A stretch of DNA of 64,000 nt from Streptomyces sp. SID486 (GTDB lineage: Bacteria; Actinomycetota; Actinomycetes; Streptomycetales; Streptomycetaceae): the NCBI RefSeq assembly GCF_009865385.1, contig NZ_WWJT01000748.1, forward strand, positions 62,001 to 126,000, in the 5' to 3' direction. A program made the translations under genes and the position numbers. Of this stretch, positions 6,181-15,903 are shown piece by piece (within the stretch, counting starts at the first letter, position 1; every line of letters starts with the position of its first letter). The notes beneath the pieces are model-generated. The model had not been told where the DNA came from. It saw only the letters and a list, made by a program, of their open reading frames with translations, and ran no database searches.

Positions 6181-8400
6181 TCACAACAGGCCCACTGCGG
6201 ACAGAGCCGATGCGGTGTCCGGGGGTTGAGGCAGAACATGCCCGTGCTCGAGGCTCTTGAGTTGGACGCTGCCCTTGGGGACAAGATCGGCGTGGAAGGT
6301 CGACCAAGCTCGGCATACTCGGCAGACCTGGCCTGTCAGGAACGGTCGCAGCAAGTGTATTTCGTGCGAAGCATCCCGTAGGTAGAGGCTTCCGGGCTCC
6401 AGGTCGTTCCGCGAGGAGAGGACTGTCTTCGTCGGTACGACAGGGTGGTCCCCGGTCAGTTCGCGGTAGTGCACCTGGGCTGTCTGGGTGAGGCTGTCCC
6501 AGCGGGTCTCGGTGACGTGCCAGAGGGGGGAGTCGGCGAGGAATCGGGCCCGCTCTGCGAGCAGGGTTAGGTCCGTGAAGGCCTCGGCGATCGCGGGCGG
6601 CAGGTCGATGGGATCGAGGCGTCGAAGGTGGGCATCGTCGTTGCGGCGTTTGGACAGCCGCCAGCGAGCATCGGCAGCGTCTTGGCTGGCCAGCAGGGAG
6701 CGGATGCCGTGGATGGGGTGCTCGTGCGGCAGTCCGCGCAGTTGGCGGTTTCCGGCTGCTTCCTGCAGCACGGCGGCCCAGTCACCGAGCCCTGGGCCGC
6801 TGCGTCCGCCGGTGAGCTTCTCCTTGATTGCGGCTGTGGAGCCGAGGGGGATGCGGGCCTCCCAAGCGAGCGCCAGCGCGAGCAGTGCGGTGTAGCAGAG
6901 CAGAATCTCGGCGGTCTCCAGGATTGCGCTGTAGGCCGCCTGTTGGTCGCCGGCGCTCATGCGGGCTTCTGTCTCACGCCACCGGTAGGCGACGGGGAGG
7001 GGAAAGCGTGTGCGCACGGTGTGCCCAAGGTCGTCGAGCAGTGTTGCGGCCTCCACACGCTGACGCAGCCCGCGGCCCTGGTCGATGATCCGGTCGCGGG
7101 CTTGTGACGCGGTTTTCTGCGTGAAGGCGGACCCCAGGAGTGTCTCCGCCTCCTTGGCCCAGGTCTCAAGCCGTTGGCGGGCGGCGGCGAGGTCGTCAAG
7201 CGCCGTGGCCAGGGCGTCGTCCGGCTGGGGCACGGGAAGCTCCAGCAGCCGCTTGACCGTGATGTGGGCGCCGGATCTTCCGACGAGTCTGTCGGCCAGC
7301 GGCGTGCGCAAGAACTGGGCGACCAGGCGGATCTGTTGTGATGTGGTGCCAGCACGGGGACGGAGGGCGATGGTCATGTGAGAGGCCGCGGCCGGAAGGT
7401 TCTGCTCGGCGACCCCAGCAACGATGAGGCCAGGAGGGTCATGCGGCCCATGGATTTCGCGAAGGATGAGGTCGCCTGGTCGCAGGAGGTAGCGGGGCGG
7501 GGCCTTGACCCAATAGCTCTCGTCCGTGGCCAGCGAGATGGATCCGTCGCGCAGCACGTCCCGGCCTCCCAGGAGACGGACGGCGCCCGGCTGCTCCTCA
7601 GTGGTGATCCATTGGGCGTCTGCCGTCATGTTGATACGTGGGACGGCATCGTAGAGCGTGCCCAGGGTGGTGAGGCTGCCGAAGCCCGCCAGATCGGCTT
7701 GCTGTGACACGACATCCGGGTGGTGGCGGTCGAAGTCGAGGCTCTCCCCAGGTGGCGGGAGTTCGCGCACTACGTAGCCGTACCGGGTGCTTCCTCCCCC
7801 GCGCTGCAGAAGGACCTCGAAGTCCTTCTCGACGGACGCAACGTCGTCCGTGTGCGGCATCCGCATGACCTTCATCGGCGGCCTGTGTGCCTGCTTGGCC
7901 TTCAGAAAGACGGCCGCCACCATGTAGGACCGGTGAATCTGCGGGATCAGGCCCGTGCCGTAGAGCACGGCCAGGGTGTCCCAGTGCTCGGCCAGCGTCC
8001 TGCGCAGCTCCGCTGCGCGCGGTGAGTCCGAGACCCAAAGTTCGACGGGAGTCAGGACCGCCATGGCACTTCCAGCACCAGCGGGTCGGCACGCGCTCAG
8101 GACGTCGTCGTAGACGAAGCGGGCCCCAGCTCGGCCTCGCACCGACCGGGAGACAGCGTGACGCAGCCACGGCGGCACGAGGAGCAGCGGGCCCTGCCCG
8201 AGCAGCCGCGTTGCGCTGGCGGCAAGGCCCTCCCAGGACGGCTCCTCAACAGCATGCCATGACACCGGCGGCTCAAAGAGGGACTGGCCTTCTTCCGAGC
8301 GGGCGGTCAGCACCGTTACGGCGCCCGGAGCCAGATGCGCGAACCCCACGGCGAGCAGGCGCTCGAACACCGGACTCAATGCCCTGCTCTCTTCAGACAT
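6181..8400 (-). CDS. Degenerate adenine methylase / HsdS-like specificity / HEPN-like fusion protein
   Basis: A 739-residue protein. Residues about 60-170 resemble the C-terminal half of a type I N6-adenine methylase: LLLVPPW stands where NPPY/F would be, followed by AMAVLTPVEL and IPQIHRSYMVAAVFLKAK; the SAM-binding half is absent, so methylation is unlikely. Residues about 330-440 (RTPLADRLVGRSGAHITVK, then LLELPVPQP and a long helix) read like an HsdS target-recognition domain with its spacer helix. Further on, RNDDAH at 586-591 fits the R-x4-H signature of HEPN ribonucleases, in a helical context. The tail has a CRVC motif. The gene is divergent from a truncated helicase. Together this suggests a restriction-like defence effector; the HEPN assignment is tentative. 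Confidence 0.5.
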   Translation of the reverse strand: MSEESRALSPVFERLLAVGFAHLAPGAVTVLTARSEEGQSLFEPPVSWHAVEEPSWEGLAASATRLLGQGPLLLVPPWLRHAVSRSVRGRAGARFVYDDVLSACRPAGAGSAMAVLTPVELWVSDSPRAAELRRTLAEHWDTLAVLYGTGLIPQIHRSYMVAAVFLKAKQAHRPPMKVMRMPHTDDVASVEKDFEVLLQRGGGSTRYGYVVRELPPPGESLDFDRHHPDVVSQQADLAGFGSLTTLGTLYDAVPRINMTADAQWITTEEQPGAVRLLGGRDVLRDGSISLATDESYWVKAPPRYLLRPGDLILREIHGPHDPPGLIVAGVAEQNLPAAASHMTIALRPRAGTTSQQIRLVAQFLRTPLADRLVGRSGAHITVKRLLELPVPQPDDALATALDDLAAARQRLETWAKEAETLLGSAFTQKTASQARDRIIDQGRGLRQRVEAATLLDDLGHTVRTRFPLPVAYRWRETEARMSAGDQQAAYSAILETAEILLCYTALLALALAWEARIPLGSTAAIKEKLTGGRSGPGLGDWAAVLQEAAGNRQLRGLPHEHPIHGIRSLLASQDAADARWRLSKRRNDDAHLRRLDPIDLPPAIAEAFTDLTLLAERARFLADSPLWHVTETRWDSLTQTAQVHYRELTGDHPVVPTKTVLSSRNDLEPGSLYLRDASHEIHLLRPFLTGQVCRVCRAWSTFHADLVPKGSVQLKSLEHGHVLPQPPDTASALSAVGLL

Positions 8401-9134
8401 CCCGCGCCCCTCAGCCCCTCCGCTGCGGCCAGCAGACTATTGCGAACTCCCCCGCCCCGCGGCGGTGTACGAGGAGTGATCTTATGCCCGGCATGGACGC
8501 TGGCTCGGGTGCAAGCCCAGGTTCTGCCATGCCGGCGCGGTGGCCTCGTTCGCGGACCGCGTGCGGGTCGGCGTCCTTGCCCTGGCAGGTGTCGGAAGCA
8601 CGCCACGATGACAGAGGCCAAGGAGCCCACCCGCCGGTGGTGACGCCTAGCACGGAAGGCCAGGCCGAACCATGGCACGGCGAGCGCCAACCATCGCAGG
8701 CAGCGTCGCCGAGCCGAGCCGCCCAGCGTTCGTGGACCGAGCCTCTGCGAGGACACCAGGGCCTCGACATACGAACAACCCAGAGACACCACACACGCAT
8801 GGAAGTCCGCCCCGTTGCGCACCGCTTCGGTGAAGCCACACATGGACACGAGAACGGGGACGGACACCAGCGGCCAACCCTCCAGCGTCTCCTGATCTTG
8901 GACCGCGCGTCGGCATCGACCGGAACCTGCTGCTACTTGCTCACAAGGATGTTGGGAGGTGCAGCCGAGCATGAACGACACACCGGCTCATCCCGACCAT
9001 CCACCCCCGCGCTGGTCGCTCACCACGTCCCGCAGGCCGCCCCAGCGCAGCACCTCAGTCAGGAACGCGTTCAATCTCCGTCAGGGCGCCGCCTCCTGGC
9101 CCCGGCGCGCACCGGTACAACCTGACAGGCGGCC
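8401..9134. other. Deletion scar / non-coding stretch upstream of the truncated helicase
   Basis: This 734-bp stretch separates the divergent methylase-like and helicase genes. No frame has a recognisable family or good coding character on either strand. Since the downstream helicase lacks its N-terminal ATPase half, the missing exon-equivalent sequence was probably replaced here by unrelated DNA. Confidence 0.45.
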
Positions 9135-11447
9135 ATGAGCGGTGTTAGTCGGGCGGACACCGAGGAGCCGGATACGGCGTGTGCTGCCACCCCGCCGCGG
9201 CAGCCGGTCAGGCACCTCCCCAGCTGCTACCAGAACTCTCAATACAACTGCGGGATTCTCAGCAGACTTGCAGTACTCGAGGTCAAAGTCCTGATCGGCA
9301 TGCAGGAACAGTCCGATACATCTCTCAGCCTTCTGCTGCTTCGCAGGTCAGAGCGATTTCTCTACCGCAACTTAGGTGAGAACTCACACGAGGCCCACCG
9401 TGTTTCGGGCCGGATCGGGAAGCCGTGGGCAGTCGTCCATGACAACCAGAAGATCCCGTCCCTGCGTCGCCTCTACATGACGGCCACGCCTCGGCTGTGG
9501 CAGCTCGGGGACGAGGACGAGGCCGGCGCACCCGGCGAGCTGGTCGCGAGCATGGAAGACGACCCCGAGGGCCCCTTCGGCAGCCGCTGCTTCACCCTGA
9601 CCCTCTCGGACGCCATTGACAGGGGAATCTGTGCCCCCTACCAGGTCGTATGCGTGGATGTCACCGACACCGCTCTCCAGGCCGCGCAGCTCCTGGGCGC
9701 CGAAGGCCGCTCGGCAGAGGTGCGCGGGGCGCGGCTCGCGGCTCTGCAGACCGCTCTGGTGAAGGCGTCTGCGGAGGAGGGATTCCGTCGCACGCTGGTC
9801 TTCCACCACCAGGTCCGCGAGGCCGAAGCCTTTGCGGCCGGCCTTCCCAACGTCGCCGCGCAGCTGCACGCATCCGACCCCGAGCTGTACCCCAAGACGA
9901 TCTGGGCGGACTGGCTCTGTGGCGACCACAAGCCGCTCCACCGGCGGCGCCTGCTGGGCGAGTTCGCCGAAGGGATCGCCACGGACGGCACCGTCGTGGA
10001 GAAGTGCTTCTTGTGCTCGGTGAAGGTCTTGGGTGAGGGGGTCGATACCAAAAAATGTGACTCCGTGTACTGGGCGGACGTACGCGGGTCGATGCCGGAC
10101 CTGGTCCAGGCAGTGGGCCGGGCGCTGCGGATGCAGCCGGGCGAGGGCAAGGTAGCAAGCCTGGTGGTGCCGGTGCTGCTCGGGCCGGGCGAGACGGCGG
10201 ACAACATGCTCACCTCCCGGGCCTTCGGCGGCCTGGCCAAGCTACTGGAGGCGCTGCGGGCGCACGACGCCCGGATCGTGGAGAGCCTCGCGGAGCAACA
10301 GGCCCCAAGCCGCTACAAGCCCCTCAGCAAAGACGACAGCGGCAAGAGCACCGGCGGGAGCGGGGAGGGCTCCGGAGGCGTCAGCGCCCCCGCCAAGGCC
10401 CTGCTGAAGTTCTCCACGCCCCGCGACCCGGCCGCCCTCGCCGCGTTCATCAACCTGCGCGTCCTCAACCCGGAACACGAGCACTGGCGGCGCGGCGTGG
10501 AGGCCGCCGTCATCTACGCCCGCGAGCACGGCGACCTCCGCGTGCCGTTCACGTTCCGCGTGCCCGCCGTCGACGGCCAGGAGGCGGAAGCCACCGGGTG
10601 GCCGGCCTCGCTCGCCGGGTTCCCCCTTGGGCAGTGGATCGCCGACGCCAGGCGGTTCTACGCCCGCGGAGACATGGACGCCGACCGCGTCGCACAGCTG
10701 GAGAAGCTCGGCATGATCTGGTCCCACTTCGACGTCGCGTGGGAGGAAGGCCTGTCCGCCACGCGCGGGTGGGCCGCCGAACACGGGCACCTCCTGGCCC
10801 CGCTGGACGCCACGTTCCAGGGCGCGAAGGTGGGCATCTTCCTGAAGAACGCGCGGGCCGCCGCCCGGAAGGCGCAAGAGATCGAACAGCGGCGTGCCGA
10901 GGGGCTGCCGGTTCAGTCGTCGGCCGGGGCGCTGCCGGAGGAACGGCGCGAGCAGCTCGAGGACATCGACCCCGCCTGGTGCCCCACCTGGCCAGTGGAG
11001 TGGCAGCGGTGCTTCCACCTCGTCCGGCTCCACCTGCAGGCCGGCCACCCGCTGCCGACCGAGCCCGGCGACGTCGTGCGCCAGGGTGAGGATCTGGGGC
11101 GGTGGGTGCGCTCGGTCCGGCTCGGCTGGCACAACCTGGCGACCGTGCAGCAGTGGATGTGCGAGCAAGTCCTCGGAATCGAGCCCGCCACCGAGGACGA
11201 GAAGCCGCCCCCGCGCCGCACGCAGGCCGACAAGTGGGCGATGAACTACGAAGCCGCCAAGCAGTTCTACGAGCGTGAGGGACATCTTCAGGTCCCGAGG
11301 AAGCACGTCGAGCGGATCGTCGGCCAGGACCAGGAAGAGCGGGAACACAAGCTGGGGGCCTGGATCGGCAACCAGCGGAGCAGGGCCGCGACGCTGACGC
11401 CAGAGCGGATGGAACAGCTGTCCGCGATCGGGATGCGGTGGTCGTAG
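9135..11447 (+). pseudogene. DEAD/DEAH-type helicase with helicase-associated repeats, missing its N-terminal ATPase motifs
   Basis: The frame is 770 codons, but recognisable helicase sequence begins only at residue 86 (base 9390) with EAHRVSGR, the end of motif II, directly after SH instead of the usual CD. It continues with YMTATPRL (motif III, 115-121), LGEGVDTKKCDSVYW and QAVGRALR (motif VI), and then three or four helicase-associated repeats ending in GMRWS. Motif I (Walker A) and the first acidic residue of motif II are absent, and residues 1-85 resemble nothing. The protein therefore cannot hydrolyse ATP in the normal way. Intact relatives are about 150-200 residues longer at the N-terminus. 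It sits between the methylase/HsdS-like gene and a PD-(D/E)XK gene, consistent with a former restriction-type system. Confidence 0.75.
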
Positions 11448-12303
11448 CTGCGCGCATCTGGCGAGATGCAGAGGCGGGATAGTTGTCGGTTCCTGCCCTT
11501 ACCGTTGCGGCATGGTCGAAGTGCCTTGGGAAGAGTTGGCGAAGAAGCCGAAGGTCTGCGAGTCCCTGGTGACGATGCTGCTCCTTCGTCTGTATCCACG
11601 TGCGCAGGCGGTTGACGGAACAGGTGGTGACGGTGGACGTGACCTGTTCGAGTACACCGCGGTCAACGAACTGATCAATTACGAGGTGAAGTCCTTCACC
11701 GGCCGCATGGCCAAGAGTCGTCGAGACCAGGTCCAGCAATCTTTGGTGTCGACGGCTCGGTCTCAGCCAGATCATTGGGATCTTGTGGTGCCCATCGATC
11801 CGAATCCCACGGAGCAGCTCTGGTTCGATGGCCTGCGTTCCGAGTTCCCCTTCGTACGCCAGTGGTGCGGGCGCAGTTGGCTCGATGCTCACTTCGCTGC
11901 ACACGATGATCTTGTGCGGTATGCCTTGCACAACAGCGACGCCCGCATCCTGGACAGGATCGCGGAAGCCCGTGCCGAGCGGGACTGCTTGCTGCGGGGG
12001 ATCCCTGACCTGATTGAGCGGTACGAGATGCTGTCCCGTCGTGCCCAGGAGCTTTCACCGCACTACCGAGTACGCGTCTCCGATGGCCCCGAGGGGGCGA
12101 CACTTGTTGAACTGGTGCCCAAGCCCGTGCCTGACAGTGCCGAAGCAGCGATCCAGTTCACCGGGCAAGTGGCATTCCAGCTGAACGATCCCGAGGACCA
12201 GGCGCGGCAGCAACAGTTCGTGGAAGCGATGCAATTCGGCGGCGAGATCACACTGTCCGCGGCCAACCTGGGACCGATGACGGTCAGTGCTCCAGCCGAG
12301 CTA

Positions 12304-13197
12304 AGGGCTGTCTCGTAACTCGATGAGTTGGTTGGCGTTGAGCTGGTCGTGCAGGTGCTCTCCGCTCAACGGACTGTGTTCATCGAGGTGTTTACCGGGC
12401 TACGTCCGGCCCAGTTCCGCCGCCTGGTGCAGGCGGTACGGATCAAGGGCGGACGCGCCCTGGCACCCTCCCGGCCGGGGCGGCCGTGGGCACTGGACCT
12501 GGAGGACCGGGTCCTGCTGGTGGCGATGTACTACCGCACCAACCTCACGATGCGGCAGCTGGCGCCCCTGTTCGGGATCTCTCCGGCAGCGGTCGGCCGG
12601 ATCATCGACCGGCACAGCCCGCTGCTCGCCCTGGCCCGGGCCCGCCGCAAACCGAAGGCGGACGAGGTCGTCATCGTCGACGGCACCCTCGTACCTACCC
12701 GCGACCGCACCGTGGCCGCCTCCTCCAAGAACTATCGGTACTCGGCGAACCTGCAGGTCCTCGTGCACGCCGACACCCGCCTGGTGCTGGCCGTCGGCCG
12801 TCCGCTGCCGGGCAACCGCAACGACTGCACCGCCTTCCGCGAGTCCGGCATCGACGCTGCCTGCGGCAAAGCGACCGTCCTTGCCGACGGCGGCTACCAG
12901 GGCACCGGTGTCCTCATCCCGCATCGCCGCAAGGCCGGCCAGGACCGGCTCGAGGACTGGAAAGACGACCACAACGCCTCCCATCGCCGAGTACGTGCCC
13001 GCGTCGAGCACGCCTTCGCCCGCATGAAGAACTGGAAGATCCTCCGAGACTGCCGCCGCCGTGGTGACGGCGTCTACTGGGCGGCCAGCGGCATCGCCCG
13101 CATGCACAACCTGGCCCTCGGCCAGTAATGAGCACCAAGCCCGCGGCGAAGCAACAACCTCACTCAACCGCCCCAGACGCAATTACGAGACAGCCTT
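12304..13197 (+). mobile_element. IS5-family (IS427-group-like) insertion sequence, 894 bp, TA target duplication
   Basis: Terminal inverted repeats of about 15 bp (left begins AGGGCTGTCTCGTAA; right, reversed, begins AAGGCTGTCTCGTAA) bound one transposase gene. TA precedes 12304 and follows 13197, giving a 2-bp duplication as in the IS427 group, and excision restores the interrupted nuclease frame exactly. The near-perfect ends and intact transposase suggest a recent insertion. Confidence 0.85.
12328..13128 (+). CDS. IS5-family transposase
   Basis: A DDE transposase of about 266 codons (TTG 12328 is the first possible start; an internal GTG could be used). It has an N-terminal helix-turn-helix (NLTMRQLAPLFGISPAAVGRI) and the catalytic triad in VIVDGTLVP, VLADGGYQG and VRARVEHAFARMKNWKIL, the DDE_Tnp_4 pattern with the Y-(2)-R-(3)-E-(6)-K-like C-terminal motif of IS5 elements. 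Length is normal and the frame is intact, so the element is probably still active. Confidence 0.9.
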   Translation: MVGVELVVQVLSAQRTVFIEVFTGLRPAQFRRLVQAVRIKGGRALAPSRPGRPWALDLEDRVLLVAMYYRTNLTMRQLAPLFGISPAAVGRIIDRHSPLLALARARRKPKADEVVIVDGTLVPTRDRTVAASSKNYRYSANLQVLVHADTRLVLAVGRPLPGNRNDCTAFRESGIDAACGKATVLADGGYQGTGVLIPHRRKAGQDRLEDWKDDHNASHRRVRARVEHAFARMKNWKILRDCRRRGDGVYWAASGIARMHNLALGQ

Positions 13198-13772
13198 TAG
13201 GCATCAACGGGACGATCAGGCCGAGTGCGATACGCATCGCTTCGCACCAGGAGGACATCGAACCACCGGTTCCGGGACAGCTAGTCGTTATGCATTCCGG
13301 CTCCGGATTGCCGCTGATGTCTCTCCCCGTACGCTTCGACAAGCGTGTCTACGGGACCGACGGCGGCACGCTGTTCGGTCAAGACCTCCTCGGTTGCATC
13401 CGGGTGCAGGTGCGGTACGACATGCGTCAACAGCTTGGACGCATGCAGCTGACGGTCAGACCACCGGAGAACTTCCTGCCGCAGACGGTTGTCCCAGCGC
13501 TGCGGCTAATCGCAGCGGCTACACCAGGGCGCACGCTGGAGCTTGTGCTGTCCGGTGCAGAAGAGCACCGCATGGGCACTGTCATCACTAACCAACTCGT
13601 GCCGGACGACTGGAACGAGGGTGAGGCCGCAGCATGGGCAGACGCCTTTACCGACCTGGCCACGCTTCAGGAGCGTACCGGCCAGTTCTTCCCGGTTCCT
13701 GAGGACTTCACCCTGCGTGACGCCCGGGACGTCAAAGAGATCCTGGCGCTGATGCGCGGTGAAGAAGTCGTT

Positions 13773-14375
13773 CTACGTGGCACCGTGGAAGCCGTCGTAG
13801 GCGGTGCCCTGCCAGTGCCGCTGGGTCAGTTCGGCCAGCTGCGCGATGACGGTGTTGGGGTTGCGCGGGCCGACGCGGTTGAAGACGAGCAGCAGCGGCG
13901 GGTGCGGCTCATCGGCGTGCCGTCCGTCGGGCACCCACCAGAGGGTGCGCCACATCGGCCGCTCCTTGCCGTCGACGTCCTTCACCTTCCGCTGGCCAAA
14001 CCGCATGTACTTGTCGATCTTCGCGGCGAGGACCTGCGCGGACTCAAAGCAGTTGTCGATCTCCACGAACAGCAGCGGCACCCCGTCCTCGGGCGCGGTG
14101 ATGACGATGTCCGCCTGGGCGCCGCCCCTGCCCGGGTTGGCACAGGTGCCCGTCGCGGGCAGCGCCACCTCAGTCGCGTAGGAGGCGATGATGCCCAACC
14201 CGTCCGGCGCGTCGACCGCGGCCTGCGCGGCGGCGAGGACGTCAGCCGGCTCCTTGGCGAGCTGGGTGAGGTCTGGCTTCGGACGCAGCAGGGCGAGCAC
14301 GGCCTCGTTGACCGTCATCGGGTGCAAGGCGCCCGTGCGGCCCGCGCCGCGGGCCGGGTCGCCCATCTCCCCCAC
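13773..14375 (-). pseudogene. Replication-relaxation family protein, C-terminal fragment
   Basis: About 180 codons match the C-terminal half of Streptomyces replication-relaxation proteins found on plasmids and integrative elements: ALHPMTVNEAVLALL, then GGAQADIVI, LLFVEIDNCFESAQVLAAKIDKY and MWRTLWWVPD, a restriction-fold-like core. The N-terminal winged-helix DNA-binding region is missing and there is no good start, so this is a remnant. Its 3' end runs head-on into the remnant of the PD-(D/E)XK gene near 13795, marking a recombination junction. It indicates that part of a conjugative or plasmid-like element was once here. Confidence 0.65.
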
Positions 14376-14682
14376 CGGCCGCCCCAGTTGGAGAGCCGGT
14401 GCACGATCGGCGCGCTACTCACGCCTCCCAGCGTGCCCCGAGCCGGGCTGGTGGGCGAGTCGGCCCGGGACGGTCAGGGAGTGTCGCCGGTCCAGTCCCA
14501 GCGGTCCGGGCCCCCGGGGGCGCGGGTCGTACAGGGCACGGCAGGAGAAGGGGGCTTCTGTGGCCGTACCCATACGCAATCCGGCCTGACTCGAAAGCTG
14601 TGCGCGGTCAGCAGCACACAGGGCCCGTTATCCGCGGGGAGCCCGCGGCAGGTCGCAGAGGGTTCGGGCGGTTCACCGCTTC
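14376..14682. other. Short stretch without a gene; probable transposon flank
   Basis: No gene is supported between the replication-relaxation fragment and the 3' end of the three-gene transposition operon. One end of that transposon probably lies here, but I could not identify matching terminal repeats by eye. Confidence 0.35.
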
Positions 14683-15903
14683 TCAGCGCAGGCCCCGCAG
14701 TTCGCGCAGCCCATAGTCGGGCGGCAGCCATCCCCGCTTTCTGCGGTCGATGGTCTTCTGGGTGTGCGGTGGGGGGTAGGGGCAGCCTTGCATCAGGTCC
14801 GGCATCGCACTGGCCCAGGAGAGCCGGTAGTGCGCGGCGCACACGGGCCAGAGGGCGTTTGCGGGTTCCTTCGGGCGCGGGGCCGGGCCACGTTTGGTTC
14901 GGCGTCGCTTGGGGCGGGGCGGTTGGGGTGGGCGCAGTTTGCGGCTCTCGGCGAAGTCTGTCAGGGATGGCAGTCCTGTACTGCCCAACGGATCGCTGAA
15001 CAGAGGCCCGTCGGTGCCGGTCTCGATGCTCCAGGCGAGTGCGGCAGCCCTCAGCAGGGGGCGGGCCCAGTCGGGGACCGGGTGGGTCATGCAGCCCTGG
15101 CGGAGGCCGTGGTCGTGGAGCGTGATGGTCGAGGTGTCCGGGCCCAGGTCGCGGGCACGCGCGGTGTTGAGTTGGGTGGTGGAAGCCGCGGTGAACGTCG
15201 CTGTGGCGAGCTGGGCTGCCAGATGGGGGTGGGCTGAGCCGCGGTGGAGGCGCCAGGCGACTTCCGCTTCGGTGACCGGCGGCATCACTGGTGGGAAGAA
15301 GTCCCGGTCCGTTGCCGTCGGTGCTGCGCAGCGGCACGGGCCGGTGGCCTCGTCGAAGGCTTTGAGCGTGGTCAGGGCGGGCAGGCTGATCCATCGGTTC
15401 GCCAGCGGCCGCGCTGCGGGGAGCGGGGACAGGGGGGCCGGTTCGGTCTCGGGGAGCAGGGCGGATGCCTCGGCGATGCGGTGTTCCACCTGCCGCAGTT
15501 CGCATTCCAGGAAAGGCCTCATCTTCCGGCGGTGGCAGACAAGGGTCAGGCGGATGCCGGTGCGCCGACGCAGGGTGAGGAGGTCTTCGAAGCGGTGCGG
15601 AGTGAGGAGGTGGGCGCGCAGCAGGGTCAGGTGAGTGATGGGGGCGGCGAGGATCCAGGCGGCGGCGAGCGACCAGGCCGGGGCCGGATCGCCAGGTCGG
15701 TAACCCGTCAGGGGGACGGGCTTGCCAAGGGCAGCGAGGATGTCGTAGGCGAGTGCGAGGGCGGCGTCCACGCCGGGAGTGGGGTGGACGGTGAGGCGCC
15801 CGTGATGTGGGGCGTGGGAGGCAAGGGCCGCCCGGGTGTGGACCACGTCGTCGTGGGGGTCGATGATCACCGTGACCGGTGGCGGGTTCGGGCAGTCCAG
15901 CAT
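14683..15903 (-). CDS. Third gene of a Tn7/Tn5053-like operon, unknown function
   Basis: A 406-residue protein whose ATG overlaps the stop of the TniB-like ATPase gene (ATGA at 15901-15904), so it is certainly co-translated with it. I do not recognise the family. Residues 80-150 contain AAAWILAAPITHLTLLRAHL and LLTLRRRTGIRLTLVCHRR, which has the rhythm of a beta-alpha segment; residues 200-290 include WRLHRGSAHPHLAAQL and a helical region; the C-terminus is proline- and arginine-rich. It contains no clear TniQ zinc fingers. By position it would be a target-selection or accessory transposition factor (the TniQ/TnsD slot), which is inference from gene order only. Confidence 0.6.
   Translation of the reverse strand: MLDCPNPPPVTVIIDPHDDVVHTRAALASHAPHHGRLTVHPTPGVDAALALAYDILAALGKPVPLTGYRPGDPAPAWSLAAAWILAAPITHLTLLRAHLLTPHRFEDLLTLRRRTGIRLTLVCHRRKMRPFLECELRQVEHRIAEASALLPETEPAPLSPLPAARPLANRWISLPALTTLKAFDEATGPCRCAAPTATDRDFFPPVMPPVTEAEVAWRLHRGSAHPHLAAQLATATFTAASTTQLNTARARDLGPDTSTITLHDHGLRQGCMTHPVPDWARPLLRAAALAWSIETGTDGPLFSDPLGSTGLPSLTDFAESRKLRPPQPPRPKRRRTKRGPAPRPKEPANALWPVCAAHYRLSWASAMPDLMQGCPYPPPHTQKTIDRRKRGWLPPDYGLRELRGLR

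Larger units (their letters stand above)
11512..13795 (+). pseudogene. PD-(D/E)XK (Mrr-like) nuclease gene split by an IS5-family element
   Basis: The first part (11512-12303) encodes a nuclease-like N-terminus with GDGGRDLFEY (D44) and YEVKSF (E58-x-K60), the catalytic D...ExK of PD-(D/E)XK enzymes, then a helical linker and a beta-rich segment. At codon CTA 12301-12303 an IS is inserted; after it the frame resumes at 13200 (GGC) and runs about 200 more codons (PSAIRIASHQ to TLRDARDVKEILAL). Removing the IS and one copy of TA restores a single frame (AEL then GING). The C-terminus then merges with an opposing replication-relaxation fragment near 13795, so the true stop is lost. It likely belonged with the helicase 64 bp upstream. 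Confidence 0.75.

Noticed and set aside
7887..9125. Plus-strand 412-codon frame spanning the methylase-like gene start and the gap
   Set aside because: Half is antisense to the methylase-like gene, the rest lies in the helicase deletion scar; no motif is present.
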